Origin: an uncultured Flammeovirgaceae bacterium
GTDB lineage: Bacteria; Bacteroidota; Bacteroidia; Cytophagales; Cyclobacteriaceae
Direction of reading: 5' to 3'
Length of the DNA: 64,000 bases
Assembly: GCA_913045135.1 (NCBI GenBank)
Contig: CAJWQD010000007.1
Span: 1-64,000, forward strand
The position numbers and the translations under genes are program-made. The notes beneath the pieces are model-generated. The model saw nothing but the letters and a program-made list of their open reading frames with translations. It ran no database searches and was not told the origin of the DNA. Positions 56,250-64,000 of this stretch are shown here, piece by piece (position 1 is the first letter of the stretch; each line of letters opens with the position of its first letter).

Positions 56250-56753
56250 ATGAAAAAAATTCAAACTCTTTTGTTCTATACCTTCTTTTTATTCTCATGC
56301 AGCGGAAGCAATGAAAAAAAAGCAAATTCAGGCATGGAAAAAACTGAAGGAATTATAAATACTGAAGAACCCGGTGTAGTTAAAATTAGTATTGAAGGAA
56401 ATGACATGATGCGTTACAACCTTGATAAAATAGAGGTAAATGCTGGTCAAAAAGTAGAACTTACATTAATTCACACAGGAAAAATGTCGGCTCAAAGTAT
56501 GGGTCATAATTGGGTACTACTCTCTTTGGGTACTGACAAAGCTGCCTTCGCGATGGCTGCAATGAGTGCCAAAGAACAGGATTATATTCCCCAAACAATG
56601 AAAGAAAGTGTTCTTACTTCAACCAAGATAATTGGAGGTGGCGAAAGCACTACAATAAACTTTGACGCCCCTTCGCCTGGTTACTATGAGTTTATTTGTT
56701 CTTTCCCTGGGCACTATGGCCTCATGAATGGGAGTTTCGTGGTCCTTCCATAA
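56250..56753 (+). CDS. Azurin-like copper lipoprotein
   Basis: A 167-residue type 1 copper protein. A lipoprotein signal peptide ends at LFLFSC, followed by a Lys/Glu-rich linker (to about residue 45) and an azurin domain. Copper ligands are the His in MGHNWVLL, and Cys, His and Met in YEFICSFPGHYGLMNG. It probably carries electrons in the periplasm to an oxidase or peroxidase. A separate 36-bp gap leads to the S9 peptidase gene on the same strand; a functional link is not obvious. Confidence 0.93.
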   Translation: MKKIQTLLFYTFFLFSCSGSNEKKANSGMEKTEGIINTEEPGVVKISIEGNDMMRYNLDKIEVNAGQKVELTLIHTGKMSAQSMGHNWVLLSLGTDKAAFAMAAMSAKEQDYIPQTMKESVLTSTKIIGGGESTTINFDAPSPGYYEFICSFPGHYGLMNGSFVVLP

Positions 56754-56789
56754 CCAATTAAAGAGGCTTTATTTACCTATATTTAGGTC

Positions 56790-58955
56790 ATGAAAAAATT
56801 ATTATTATTGCTTCTTTATTCTATTAGTATTTTATCGGCTTGCCAAAAAACTTATCCAACGGAAATGCAAACAAAAGAGAATACTCCTCCTGTCGCAGAA
56901 AAAAAAGATTCTTTACTTGAAGCGCATGGGAACACTCGTGTGGATCCTTATTTTTGGATGCGACTGACTGATCAACAAAAAACAGCAGTTGACCCTGATA
57001 TCCAAACAAGAAAGGTAGTTCAATACCTTGAAAATGAAAATAATTATACAAATGAAGTAATGAAATCCACAAATAACTTGCAAACCAAGTTATTTAACGA
57101 AATGACTGGGCGTATTCCAAAAGATGATTCATCAGTTCCATATCTCAAAAACGATTACTGGTATTATACTCGTTTTGAAGAAGGTCAAGAATATCCCATT
57201 TATTGTCGCAAGAAAGATAGCCTCAACTCCAAAGAATCTATTATGCTAAATGTTAATCAATTGGCTGAAAGATACGATTACTATGCCGTTGGAGGGCTCC
57301 GCATCAGCCAAGACAATAAGATTCTAGCCTACGCCATTGATACCCTTAGCCGTAGAGTATACACCTACAAATTTTTAAATCTTGAAACGGGAAAACATTT
57401 AGAAGATAAGATAAACAATACCGAGCCTGGAGGCGCTTGGTCTAATGATAACTTGACCTTTTACTATACAACCAAAAACGATATTACATTACTGTCGGAG
57501 AAAATTTGGAGACATAAGCTAAAAACGGATCAGGAAGATGATGTTATGATGTATCACGAAAAAGATCCATCTTTTTATATCAGTGTAAAAAAATCAAAGT
57601 CAGATGAATATATTGTGATTTCATGTAGAAGTACTTTAACCACCGACTACCATATTCTTTCTGCCCATGAACCCAGAGGTAGCTTCCGTCGATTTACCCC
57701 TAGAAATGGACCACATGAATATTCAATTGAGCATTTTAGAGATAAGTTTTACATCCTTACCAATTGGGAGTCACAAAATTTTAAATTAATGGAAACCTCG
57801 CAAGAGACAACCGATCTTGAAAATTGGTCCACATTGATACCACACAATCCAGATACTTTGTTAAGCTCAGTTCAAGTGTTTAATGAACATTTGGTAATTG
57901 CTCAAAGATCGAATGCTCTTACTTCGCTCAAGGTCATCCACCAAAAAACAGGAAATTATCATGAGGTTTCTTTTGATGAACCCGTCTACATAGTATACCC
58001 CACAACCAATACTGAGTTCAATACTACAAAACTTAGATTCAGGTATTCTTCACTTACCACGCCTAGCACAATTTTTGAATATGAAATGAATGAGCGTAGC
58101 AAAAAAATTCTAAAAGAGACTCAAGTCATAGGAGGACATAAACCCTCACGGTACAAAACAGAGAGATTGTTTGCGAAAGGTCGAGATGGTGTATTTATAC
58201 CCATTTCTCTCGTTTATAAAAAAGGATTGATAAAAAACAAACAAAACCCGTTACTTCTTTACGCCTATGGATCTTATGGAAATTCTACCGATCCTTGGTT
58301 CAGCTCTATAAGGCTAAGTTTATTGGATAGAGGCTTTATATATGCCATTGCCCACGTAAGAGGTGGCCAAGAAATGGGACGTAAATGGTATGAAGAGGGT
58401 AGGTTATTCAAAAAGAAAAATACGTTCTATGACTTCATAGATTGCGCTGCTTTTCTATCAAAAAAGGGTTATACTTCAGCTTCGCACCTTTATGCACAAG
58501 GAGGAAGTGCAGGTGGTTTATTAATGGGCGCAGTGATCAATATGGCACCAGAACTATTCAATGGTGTGATTGCCGCAGTACCCTTTGTAGATGTCATTTC
58601 TACGATGATGGATGAATCAATTCCCCTTACCAGTGCTGAATTCAATGAATGGGGTAATCCAAAAAATTTTGAATCCTATGAATATATGAATTCTTACTCA
58701 CCGTATGACCAGGTAAGTGCACAAGATTATCCCAATTTACTGGTAACCACAGGTTATTTTGATTCTCAAGTACAATATTGGGAACCCGCCAAATGGGTTG
58801 CCAAACTTCGCGCACATAAAACAGATGAAAATTTATTATTGCTCCAAACCAATATGGCGGCGGGACACGGAGGTGTCTCAGGAAGATACCGCAAATATGA
58901 GAATATCGCCATGCAATATGCTTTTTTACTCTCTCTGGAAAATGTTAATGAATGA
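56790..58955 (+). CDS. S9A-family oligopeptidase (oligopeptidase B-like) lipoprotein
   Basis: A 721-residue serine peptidase. The signal peptide ends in ILSAC. The N-terminal half is a seven-bladed propeller opening with HGNTRVDPYFWMRL. The catalytic domain has YAYGSYGNSTDPWFSS, the nucleophile in AQGGSAGGLLMGAVIN, Asp in VTTGYFDSQVQYWEP and His in MAAGHGGVSGR. This matches oligopeptidase B/prolyl oligopeptidase with a complete triad. Lipidation places it in the envelope, so it likely trims imported or extracellular peptides. Confidence 0.92.
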   Translation: MKKLLLLLLYSISILSACQKTYPTEMQTKENTPPVAEKKDSLLEAHGNTRVDPYFWMRLTDQQKTAVDPDIQTRKVVQYLENENNYTNEVMKSTNNLQTKLFNEMTGRIPKDDSSVPYLKNDYWYYTRFEEGQEYPIYCRKKDSLNSKESIMLNVNQLAERYDYYAVGGLRISQDNKILAYAIDTLSRRVYTYKFLNLETGKHLEDKINNTEPGGAWSNDNLTFYYTTKNDITLLSEKIWRHKLKTDQEDDVMMYHEKDPSFYISVKKSKSDEYIVISCRSTLTTDYHILSAHEPRGSFRRFTPRNGPHEYSIEHFRDKFYILTNWESQNFKLMETSQETTDLENWSTLIPHNPDTLLSSVQVFNEHLVIAQRSNALTSLKVIHQKTGNYHEVSFDEPVYIVYPTTNTEFNTTKLRFRYSSLTTPSTIFEYEMNERSKKILKETQVIGGHKPSRYKTERLFAKGRDGVFIPISLVYKKGLIKNKQNPLLLYAYGSYGNSTDPWFSSIRLSLLDRGFIYAIAHVRGGQEMGRKWYEEGRLFKKKNTFYDFIDCAAFLSKKGYTSASHLYAQGGSAGGLLMGAVINMAPELFNGVIAAVPFVDVISTMMDESIPLTSAEFNEWGNPKNFESYEYMNSYSPYDQVSAQDYPNLLVTTGYFDSQVQYWEPAKWVAKLRAHKTDENLLLLQTNMAAGHGGVSGRYRKYENIAMQYAFLLSLENVNE

Positions 58956-58982
58956 TAACTATCTAAAGACATTGGTAATAAT

Positions 58983-59381
58983 ATGTTTTCCCATAAACGT
59001 AAAAACATTAAGTTAAGTATCAAAACAGGCGTTATACACCTTAAAGTCAAATATTTCACTTGTCTTATTGTTTTGTTGTTCGCCTGTTATCCTGCACCCA
59101 AAATAAAAGGATTTGATCGAAAAAAATGGATGCACGACTTGGTTGAATGTGATGATTATCGCACCGTTAAAGGTGCTCCACTTTTAATAAACCAAAAAGA
59201 AATTATTTTGGGATCCAATCAAAATGAAATTATAGCTCTTTTGGGAAGTCCCACAAAACAACGCTTAGATAAAAGAAATAGAAAATTCTTTTTTTATCAA
59301 TTGAACTGCAAAAATACAATAGAATTAAGTATCCGTTTCAATGCAATAGGTGCAGCAAAAGAAGTCTTTATCCTAAAATAA
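58983..59381 (+). CDS. Small lipoprotein, BamE/SmpA-like
   Basis: A 132-residue protein with an unusually long N-terminus before a lipobox-like VLLFAC (Cys near residue 34). The C-terminal part has ILGSNQNEIIALLGSPTKQR, a SmpA/BamE-like 'G-x-x-x-x-E-I-x-x-x-L-G-x-P' motif, followed by beta strands. Families with this motif often act in outer-membrane assembly, but the assignment is tentative. It follows the S9 peptidase gene by 27 bp on the same strand. Confidence 0.65.
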   Translation: MFSHKRKNIKLSIKTGVIHLKVKYFTCLIVLLFACYPAPKIKGFDRKKWMHDLVECDDYRTVKGAPLLINQKEIILGSNQNEIIALLGSPTKQRLDKRNRKFFFYQLNCKNTIELSIRFNAIGAAKEVFILK

Positions 59382-59433
59382 ATACATTCTATAAAAAAGT
59401 AATCCAACCATATCAAGGTTAACCTACCCTAAA

Positions 59434-60669
59434 CTATTCAAACCTTAATGAATCAATGGGATCGAGCTGAGAGGCTTTATGAGCAGGTATATAGCCTGAT
59501 ATGAGTCCAACAATCATACTGGTAATTATACCAAAAAAGACCCAAACCCAAGGAATTATGAATGAATCAGATCCAATGATTTGAGCTATCAAATTGCCAA
59601 TACCTATTCCCATGATAATTCCTCCAAAACCTCCAATTTGACAAATTACTAAGGCTTCAATTAAAAATTGCTGCCTAATTTTATTCGGTGTAGCTCCCAA
59701 AGACTTCCTGAGTCCAATTTCACGCGTACGTTCTGTAACTGATACCAGCATAATATTCATCAACCCTATGGAGGCACCCAATAATGTAATAAATCCTATG
59801 GTAAATCCCCCCAATTTTAAATATCCGGATATCTCATCTAACTCTTCGGCCATAGATTGATTTGCTCTAATTTCAAATGAATTTTCATCAATGGGTCTAT
59901 CACCCCTAATAGAACGCATTAGTCCTGTAGCCAATCCTATAGATTCATCTGCTTCATAAAACTCATCCATTGCTACAGTGGCTAGAAACCGTAAATTACG
60001 TTCTGAGCCAATAACTCTGGCAGCATTCAACGGGACAATCACGCGTCGATCAAAATTACCTTCACTTGAAGCTGATCCTTTAGATTTCAATGTACCGATC
60101 ACTCTACAACTAACCCCCAAGAAATTAATCTTTTTACCAATAGGACTTTCATTATCATCAAATAAAAGTGTTCTGATCTCACTGGTGATAATTGCCACAA
60201 GGCTACCACTCTGGATTTCATTTGAGGAGAAGTTCCTACCCTCACTTAGATCATATCCATCGATAGCTAAAAAATTGTCATCTGTTCCTCGAATCATGAC
60301 ATTAGGATTAGTAACTTTAGAATCTCTTTTGACCTCAGCATTGCCTGAAAGAACACTACTCAAGCTTACCATCCCTGACTTGTCAAACTTATTTTTAAAT
60401 TTTTGAAGCTCTTCAAATTTTATTTTAGTAAATATTTTTGATTTTTTTCCTCCATTCGAACCCCCCATTCTTTTATTACTAATGGTAAACTTTTTAGATC
60501 CTAAATTAGAAAAGGTATCCTCTACTGATTCTTTCATCGCATCAATAGCTGTTAGAATACCAACTAAAGAAGAAATACCGATGGCAATAATAGATGCTGT
60601 TAAAATCGTGCGCAATTTATTTCCTTTAATCGAATTTAATCCCTCCCCGATATTTTCTAAAATGTTCAT
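59434..60669 (-). CDS. MacB-like ABC transporter permease
   Basis: A 411-residue permease with an N-terminal helix (NKLRTILTASIIAIGISSLV), a MacB-type periplasmic domain (about 45-270) and three C-terminal FtsX helices. The ELEC-like turn is present as TRTREIGLRKSLGATPNKI. Such permeases act as mechanotransmitters in exporters of peptides or lipoproteins rather than as pores. No ATPase or membrane-fusion subunit is adjacent, so its partners must be encoded elsewhere. Confidence 0.9.
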   Translation of the reverse strand: MNILENIGEGLNSIKGNKLRTILTASIIAIGISSLVGILTAIDAMKESVEDTFSNLGSKKFTISNKRMGGSNGGKKSKIFTKIKFEELQKFKNKFDKSGMVSLSSVLSGNAEVKRDSKVTNPNVMIRGTDDNFLAIDGYDLSEGRNFSSNEIQSGSLVAIITSEIRTLLFDDNESPIGKKINFLGVSCRVIGTLKSKGSASSEGNFDRRVIVPLNAARVIGSERNLRFLATVAMDEFYEADESIGLATGLMRSIRGDRPIDENSFEIRANQSMAEELDEISGYLKLGGFTIGFITLLGASIGLMNIMLVSVTERTREIGLRKSLGATPNKIRQQFLIEALVICQIGGFGGIIMGIGIGNLIAQIIGSDSFIIPWVWVFFGIITSMIVGLISGYIPAHKASQLDPIDSLRFE

Positions 60670-60767
60670 TATTTTAAAGACAAACAGATTTGATATGCTA
60701 AATTTACTATTAAGCTTTTGGTAGGTGTAATATGGGCATTCACAATTAAAATATTGGCAAAACTCTA

Positions 60768-62030
60768 ATGAAAAATCTATTTCTTCCCTTTTTTATCGGA
60801 ATTTTATTGAGCTTAAATGCAAAATGTGCTTTTCTTTTATTGCCTATGGATGCATCGCAGACGAACCATCTAAAGGCCTATGGTATCACATACTGGTCCC
60901 TGACAAAGGAAGTACCCGTGGACTGGCTATTAAACTATCGAGGTGGTAGTTTTTTGATTCCTCAAAGTCCACTTATACAGAATGAATGCATGATAAGAAA
61001 TGTGAGTTTTGAAATCATTTCCGATGCACAAGTAAATCAGTTATTTGAAGAAATCGCCTCGCCCTCTTCCAACATGGATGTAATGAAACTTGAACAATAT
61101 CCTAAAATTGCAGTTTACTCTCCCAAAAGTAAACAGCCTTGGGATGATGCAGTGACATTAGTATTATCCTATGCTGAAATTCCATATAAAGTCATTTTTG
61201 ATGATGAGATAATGTACAATGAATTAATCAGATATGACTGGCTACATCTACATCATGAAGATTTTACAGGTCAATACGGAAGATTTTATAAAAACTATAA
61301 ACATATGCCTTGGTATCAGCAACAACAAAATGAATTTGAGGCAAATGCTCAAAAACACGGCTATGGAAAAGTATCGTTATTGAAGCTAGCAATAGCCAAA
61401 CGAATTAAAGCATATGTGGCCAGCGGTGGCTTTTTATTTGCAATGTGCTCAGCAACAGATACCTATGATATTGCTCTTGCTGCTGAGGGATTGGATATCT
61501 GTGAGAAAATGTACGACGGTGATCCAATGGATCCTACAGCTCAATCAAAGTTAGATTTTGAAAGAACTTTTGCCTTTAAAAATTTTAAATTGGTGCGAAA
61601 TCCTTATGAATATGAGTTTTCAAACATTGATAACTCACCCCAAAGCAGAGGCTTGAATGAACAAAACGATTACTTCACACTATTTGAATTTTCAGCAAAA
61701 TGGGATCCTATCCCTACCATGCTTACTCAAAATCATAAAAAAATTATTCATAGTTTTATGGGGCAAACTACGGGATTTAAAAAAGATTTGATCAAGGGCG
61801 ATGTGTTGGTCATGGGTGAAACTAAGCAACTGAATGAGGCACGATATATTCATGGGGTCATAGAAAAAGGTTTTTTTACTTTCTATGGAGGCCATGATCC
61901 CGAAGATTATCAACATTTTGTAAACGAGGAGCCCACTGATTTGAATTTACATCCAAACTCGCCAGGGTATCGTCTGATTTTAAATAATATATTATTCCCC
62001 GCGGCCAAGAAAAAAAAGCGAAAAACCTAA
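60768..62030 (+). CDS. Exported protein of the family often named 'asparagine synthetase B'
   Basis: A 420-residue protein with a signal peptide (about 1-20, ending NAKCA). It opens FLLLPMDASQTNHLKAYGI and WLLNYRGGSFLI and contains VASGGFLFAMCSATDTYDI and FYGGHDPEDYQHF. This corresponds to a Bacteroidota family that databases tend to label asparagine synthetase B, but I see neither an N-terminal Cys nucleophile nor an ATP-pyrophosphatase motif (SGGxDS), so that name should not be trusted. A glutamine-amidotransferase-like fold around FAMCSATD and a His-containing GGHDPED is plausible. It is divergent from the MacB-like permease. Confidence 0.7.
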   Translation: MKNLFLPFFIGILLSLNAKCAFLLLPMDASQTNHLKAYGITYWSLTKEVPVDWLLNYRGGSFLIPQSPLIQNECMIRNVSFEIISDAQVNQLFEEIASPSSNMDVMKLEQYPKIAVYSPKSKQPWDDAVTLVLSYAEIPYKVIFDDEIMYNELIRYDWLHLHHEDFTGQYGRFYKNYKHMPWYQQQQNEFEANAQKHGYGKVSLLKLAIAKRIKAYVASGGFLFAMCSATDTYDIALAAEGLDICEKMYDGDPMDPTAQSKLDFERTFAFKNFKLVRNPYEYEFSNIDNSPQSRGLNEQNDYFTLFEFSAKWDPIPTMLTQNHKKIIHSFMGQTTGFKKDLIKGDVLVMGETKQLNEARYIHGVIEKGFFTFYGGHDPEDYQHFVNEEPTDLNLHPNSPGYRLILNNILFPAAKKKKRKT

Positions 62031-62159
62031 ACTATTTTTAGTGAAGGCATTAAAAAAAGACAAAAATTATCCATTATTATTTCCAAATAGCCAAATTATG
62101 ATCTATAATTCTAACATAAAAAATAGTTCCGTTTTATTAAAAGATTGATTTTAATCTAC

Positions 62160-64000
62160 TCATCGCTTGATGAATCTTACTGAATAGCTTTGGCCTTTAT
62201 TATTTTCTAACTTAATTAAATAAACACCTCCGCTCAATGCACTTACATCAATTTGTTTGTTTGCTGAATTTATTAATATTTGACCCGATAAATTATAAAT
62301 TCTGGCTTCTTTAAATTGATCCATTTTAATGTTTATGACTCTTATTGATGGATTTGGATAAACCATTTGTATTATATCTTCAATAGAAAGTATTGGTAAA
62401 TTTCCACTTTCCATCAAATTAATATTGAAAAAAGCTGAATCACTTAAGGATCCATCAGAAACTTGTACAAGCAAGCTAAATGTCGGTGTAGTTTTATAAT
62501 CGAGAGCTGTGCTATTCAACACACTCAATACCCCTGTACTCGTATCCAAACCAAAAGCTTGATCAGTATTGCCATTAAGTATTGTATAATACAATGTATC
62601 TCCATCGGGATCTGAGGCTTCTACTGTTCCAACGACTGTGCCATTAGCACTGTTTTCTTCAATACTATAAGTAGCTGCTGTAATTGTAGGTGCTTGATTT
62701 GTATTGATAATATCGTCATTTACATCAGTTAAGTTAATAGTGACTGTGGCTGAATCACTTAAGAATCCATCAGAGGCTTGTATTAGCAAACTAAATGTCG
62801 GTGTGGTTTCATAATCTAGAGCTGTACTATCTATCACACTCAATACTCCTGTATCATAATTCAAACCAAAAGCTTGACCAGTATTACCATTAAGTATTGT
62901 ATAACTCAAAGTATCCCCATCAGGATCTGAGGCTTGCATTGTCCCCACAACTGTGCCATTAGAGCTGTTTTCTGCAAGGTTAAAGGCAGCCTCTGTCATT
63001 GTGGGAGCTTGATTTGTGGTAATGATATCCTCTTCTACATCAGTTAAATTAATAGTAACTGTAGCTGAATCACTCAAGGATTCATCGGAAGCTCGTATTA
63101 GCAAACTAAATTTCGGTGTAGTTTCATAATCAAGAGCTGTGCTATCCACTACAATCAATACTCCTGTAGCGGAATTCAAACTAAAGGCTTGACCAGTGTT
63201 GCCACTAAGGATTGTATAACTCAAAGTATCCCCATCAGGATCTGAGGCTTGTATTGTTCCCACAACTGTGCCATTAGAGATGTTTTCTGCAAGGTTAAAG
63301 GTAGCCTCTGTGATTGTGGGAGCTTGATTTGTAGTAACAATATCCTCATCTACATCAGTTAAATTAACAGTGACTGTAGCTGAATCACTCAAGGATCCAT
63401 CGGAAGCTTGTACAAGCAAACTAAATTTGGGTGTAGTTTCATAATCTAAAACTGTGCTATCCACTACAATCAATACTCCTGTACTAGAATCCAAAATAAA
63501 GGCTTGACCAGTATTGCCACTAAGAATTGCATAACTTAACGTATCACCATCAGCGTCTGAGGCTTGTATTGTTCCCACAAATGTGCCATTAGAGCTGTTT
63601 TCTGCCAAGGTAAAAGTGATATCCATTAGCTGTGGAGGATATTCTACATCATAGGTCCAATTAAATTGTGCAGCAGCAATGTTTTCATTCCCTGCGATAT
63701 CTTTAAAGGTACCTGCTGCAACTCCTATTGTCTTAACCCCCTCTCCTGAAGGAGTAAAGGTGGCTGAATAAGTATTATTATTTACGGCTACAAAAGCACT
63801 AATAGTTCCTCCAGTAACGGTAATGTCTCCAATAATAAAGTCAGTTATAGCCTCGCTACTAGTAAAAGTCAATGATAAAGTACTATCATTTGAAGTGAAA
63901 CCATCGACCCCTTCAGCGGCAATAATACTTATGATTGGCACATCATTATCTATTACAATGGCTTTATTCGCTCCTAATGATCCGCTCGCTCCGGGACTAA
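62160..64000 (-). CDS. Cadherin-repeat T9SS surface protein (N-terminus beyond window)
   Basis: At least 613 residues; the frame is open to the window edge (it reads GANKAIVIDNDVPIIS before the first possible GTG at 63941), so the start lies outside. A bacterial Ig-like domain (about 100 residues, LSLTFTSSEAITDFIIGDIT) is followed by four cadherin repeats, each with LAEN-S-NGT-VGT, ASDPDGDTLSYTIL, LDYETTP-FSLL and SDSATVTINLTDV. DxD and LDYE elements are the calcium-binding signatures. The last 75 residues (MVYPNPSIRVINIKMD) are a T9SS sorting domain. It is likely a calcium-stabilised adhesin on the cell surface. Confidence 0.9.
   Translation of the reverse strand, partial: SPGASGSLGANKAIVIDNDVPIISIIAAEGVDGFTSNDSTLSLTFTSSEAITDFIIGDITVTGGTISAFVAVNNNTYSATFTPSGEGVKTIGVAAGTFKDIAGNENIAAAQFNWTYDVEYPPQLMDITFTLAENSSNGTFVGTIQASDADGDTLSYAILSGNTGQAFILDSSTGVLIVVDSTVLDYETTPKFSLLVQASDGSLSDSATVTVNLTDVDEDIVTTNQAPTITEATFNLAENISNGTVVGTIQASDPDGDTLSYTILSGNTGQAFSLNSATGVLIVVDSTALDYETTPKFSLLIRASDESLSDSATVTINLTDVEEDIITTNQAPTMTEAAFNLAENSSNGTVVGTMQASDPDGDTLSYTILNGNTGQAFGLNYDTGVLSVIDSTALDYETTPTFSLLIQASDGFLSDSATVTINLTDVNDDIINTNQAPTITAATYSIEENSANGTVVGTVEASDPDGDTLYYTILNGNTDQAFGLDTSTGVLSVLNSTALDYKTTPTFSLLVQVSDGSLSDSAFFNINLMESGNLPILSIEDIIQMVYPNPSIRVINIKMDQFKEARIYNLSGQILINSANKQIDVSALSGGVYLIKLENNKGQSYSVRFIKR
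62405..63645 (-). repeat. Four tandem 315-bp cadherin repeats
   Basis: The plus-strand landmark CCATTAG occurs at 62641, 62956, 63271 and 63586, exactly 315 bp (105 codons) apart. Neighbouring units are highly similar at the DNA level, so the array arose by recent tandem duplication or is kept homogeneous by recombination. Confidence 0.9.

Noticed and set aside
1-64000. Recoded stop codons (TAA read as Gln) to explain the interrupted frames
   Set aside because: Intact genes in the window end in TAA without running into conserved downstream sequence, and other lesions in the same remnants are frameshifts and deletions.
1-64000. A mobile element, phage or CRISPR system
   Set aside because: No transposase, integrase, Cas protein, terminal repeats or short regularly spaced repeats were found; the only regular repeat is the cadherin array inside a gene.

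Overview
This 64 kb stretch is AT-rich chromosomal DNA from a member of the Bacteroidota, most likely the order Cytophagales. The evidence is several proteins with type IX secretion (T9SS) C-terminal sorting domains, a fused ribBA, Bacteroidota-type short menE, class IIA aldolase, a FecR/DUF4974 protein, and TAnnTTTG (-7) promoter motifs in front of many genes. I see no rRNA, tRNA, CRISPR array, insertion sequence, phage or integrase.

Layout. 1-4510 (minus): dnaG, ribBA, a small secreted protein and surE form one operon. 5851-14373 (plus): mrp and a NifU-like scaffold, an M43 metalloprotease, ddl, a PASTA protein, a second T9SS cargo and a rhodanese, closed by a clear terminator at 14395-14426. 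16882-22975: a menaquinone cluster, menI-menF-menD-menB with overlapping genes, then menE, interrupted by an inverted FecR-like gene. 23748-31948 (minus): rhomboid (frameshifted), TerB-like, SanA-like, topoisomerase IV A, lipase-like lipoprotein, topoisomerase IV B and a membrane protein. 32601-38393: small zinc-ribbon protein, MaoC dehydratase, PIF1-like and DEAD-box helicases, and an S1 RNA-binding protein. 39044-46752 (minus): heme A synthase, dipeptide epimerase, a Gfo/Idh oxidoreductase and a very large PVC-type dehydrogenase/HEAT/cytochrome c lipoprotein. 46997-53125: penicillin-acylase-like hydrolase, an orphan PAAR-like (DUF4280) protein, a DUF2867 epimerase and an MFS sugar transporter. 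54014-64000: fba, 3-hydroxyacyl-CoA dehydrogenase, azurin, S9 peptidase, BamE-like lipoprotein, MacB-like permease, an 'asparagine synthetase B'-type protein, and a partial cadherin-repeat T9SS surface protein.

The most striking theme is gene decay. Translating the long 'empty' spacers on both strands reveals at least seven recognisable broken genes: a rhomboid with a frameshift in a run of ten T, a DUF6526 protein with one in-frame TAA, a beta-helix protein fragment, a heme-binding lipoprotein with an internal deletion, ywbE, a small secreted repeat protein, and a membrane-anchored protein. The other notable points are a DnaG primase that lacks three of its four zinc ligands, an orphan injection-system spike tip, and exact 315-bp cadherin repeats. 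The core genes (replication, topoisomerase, menaquinone, riboflavin, cell wall) all look intact.
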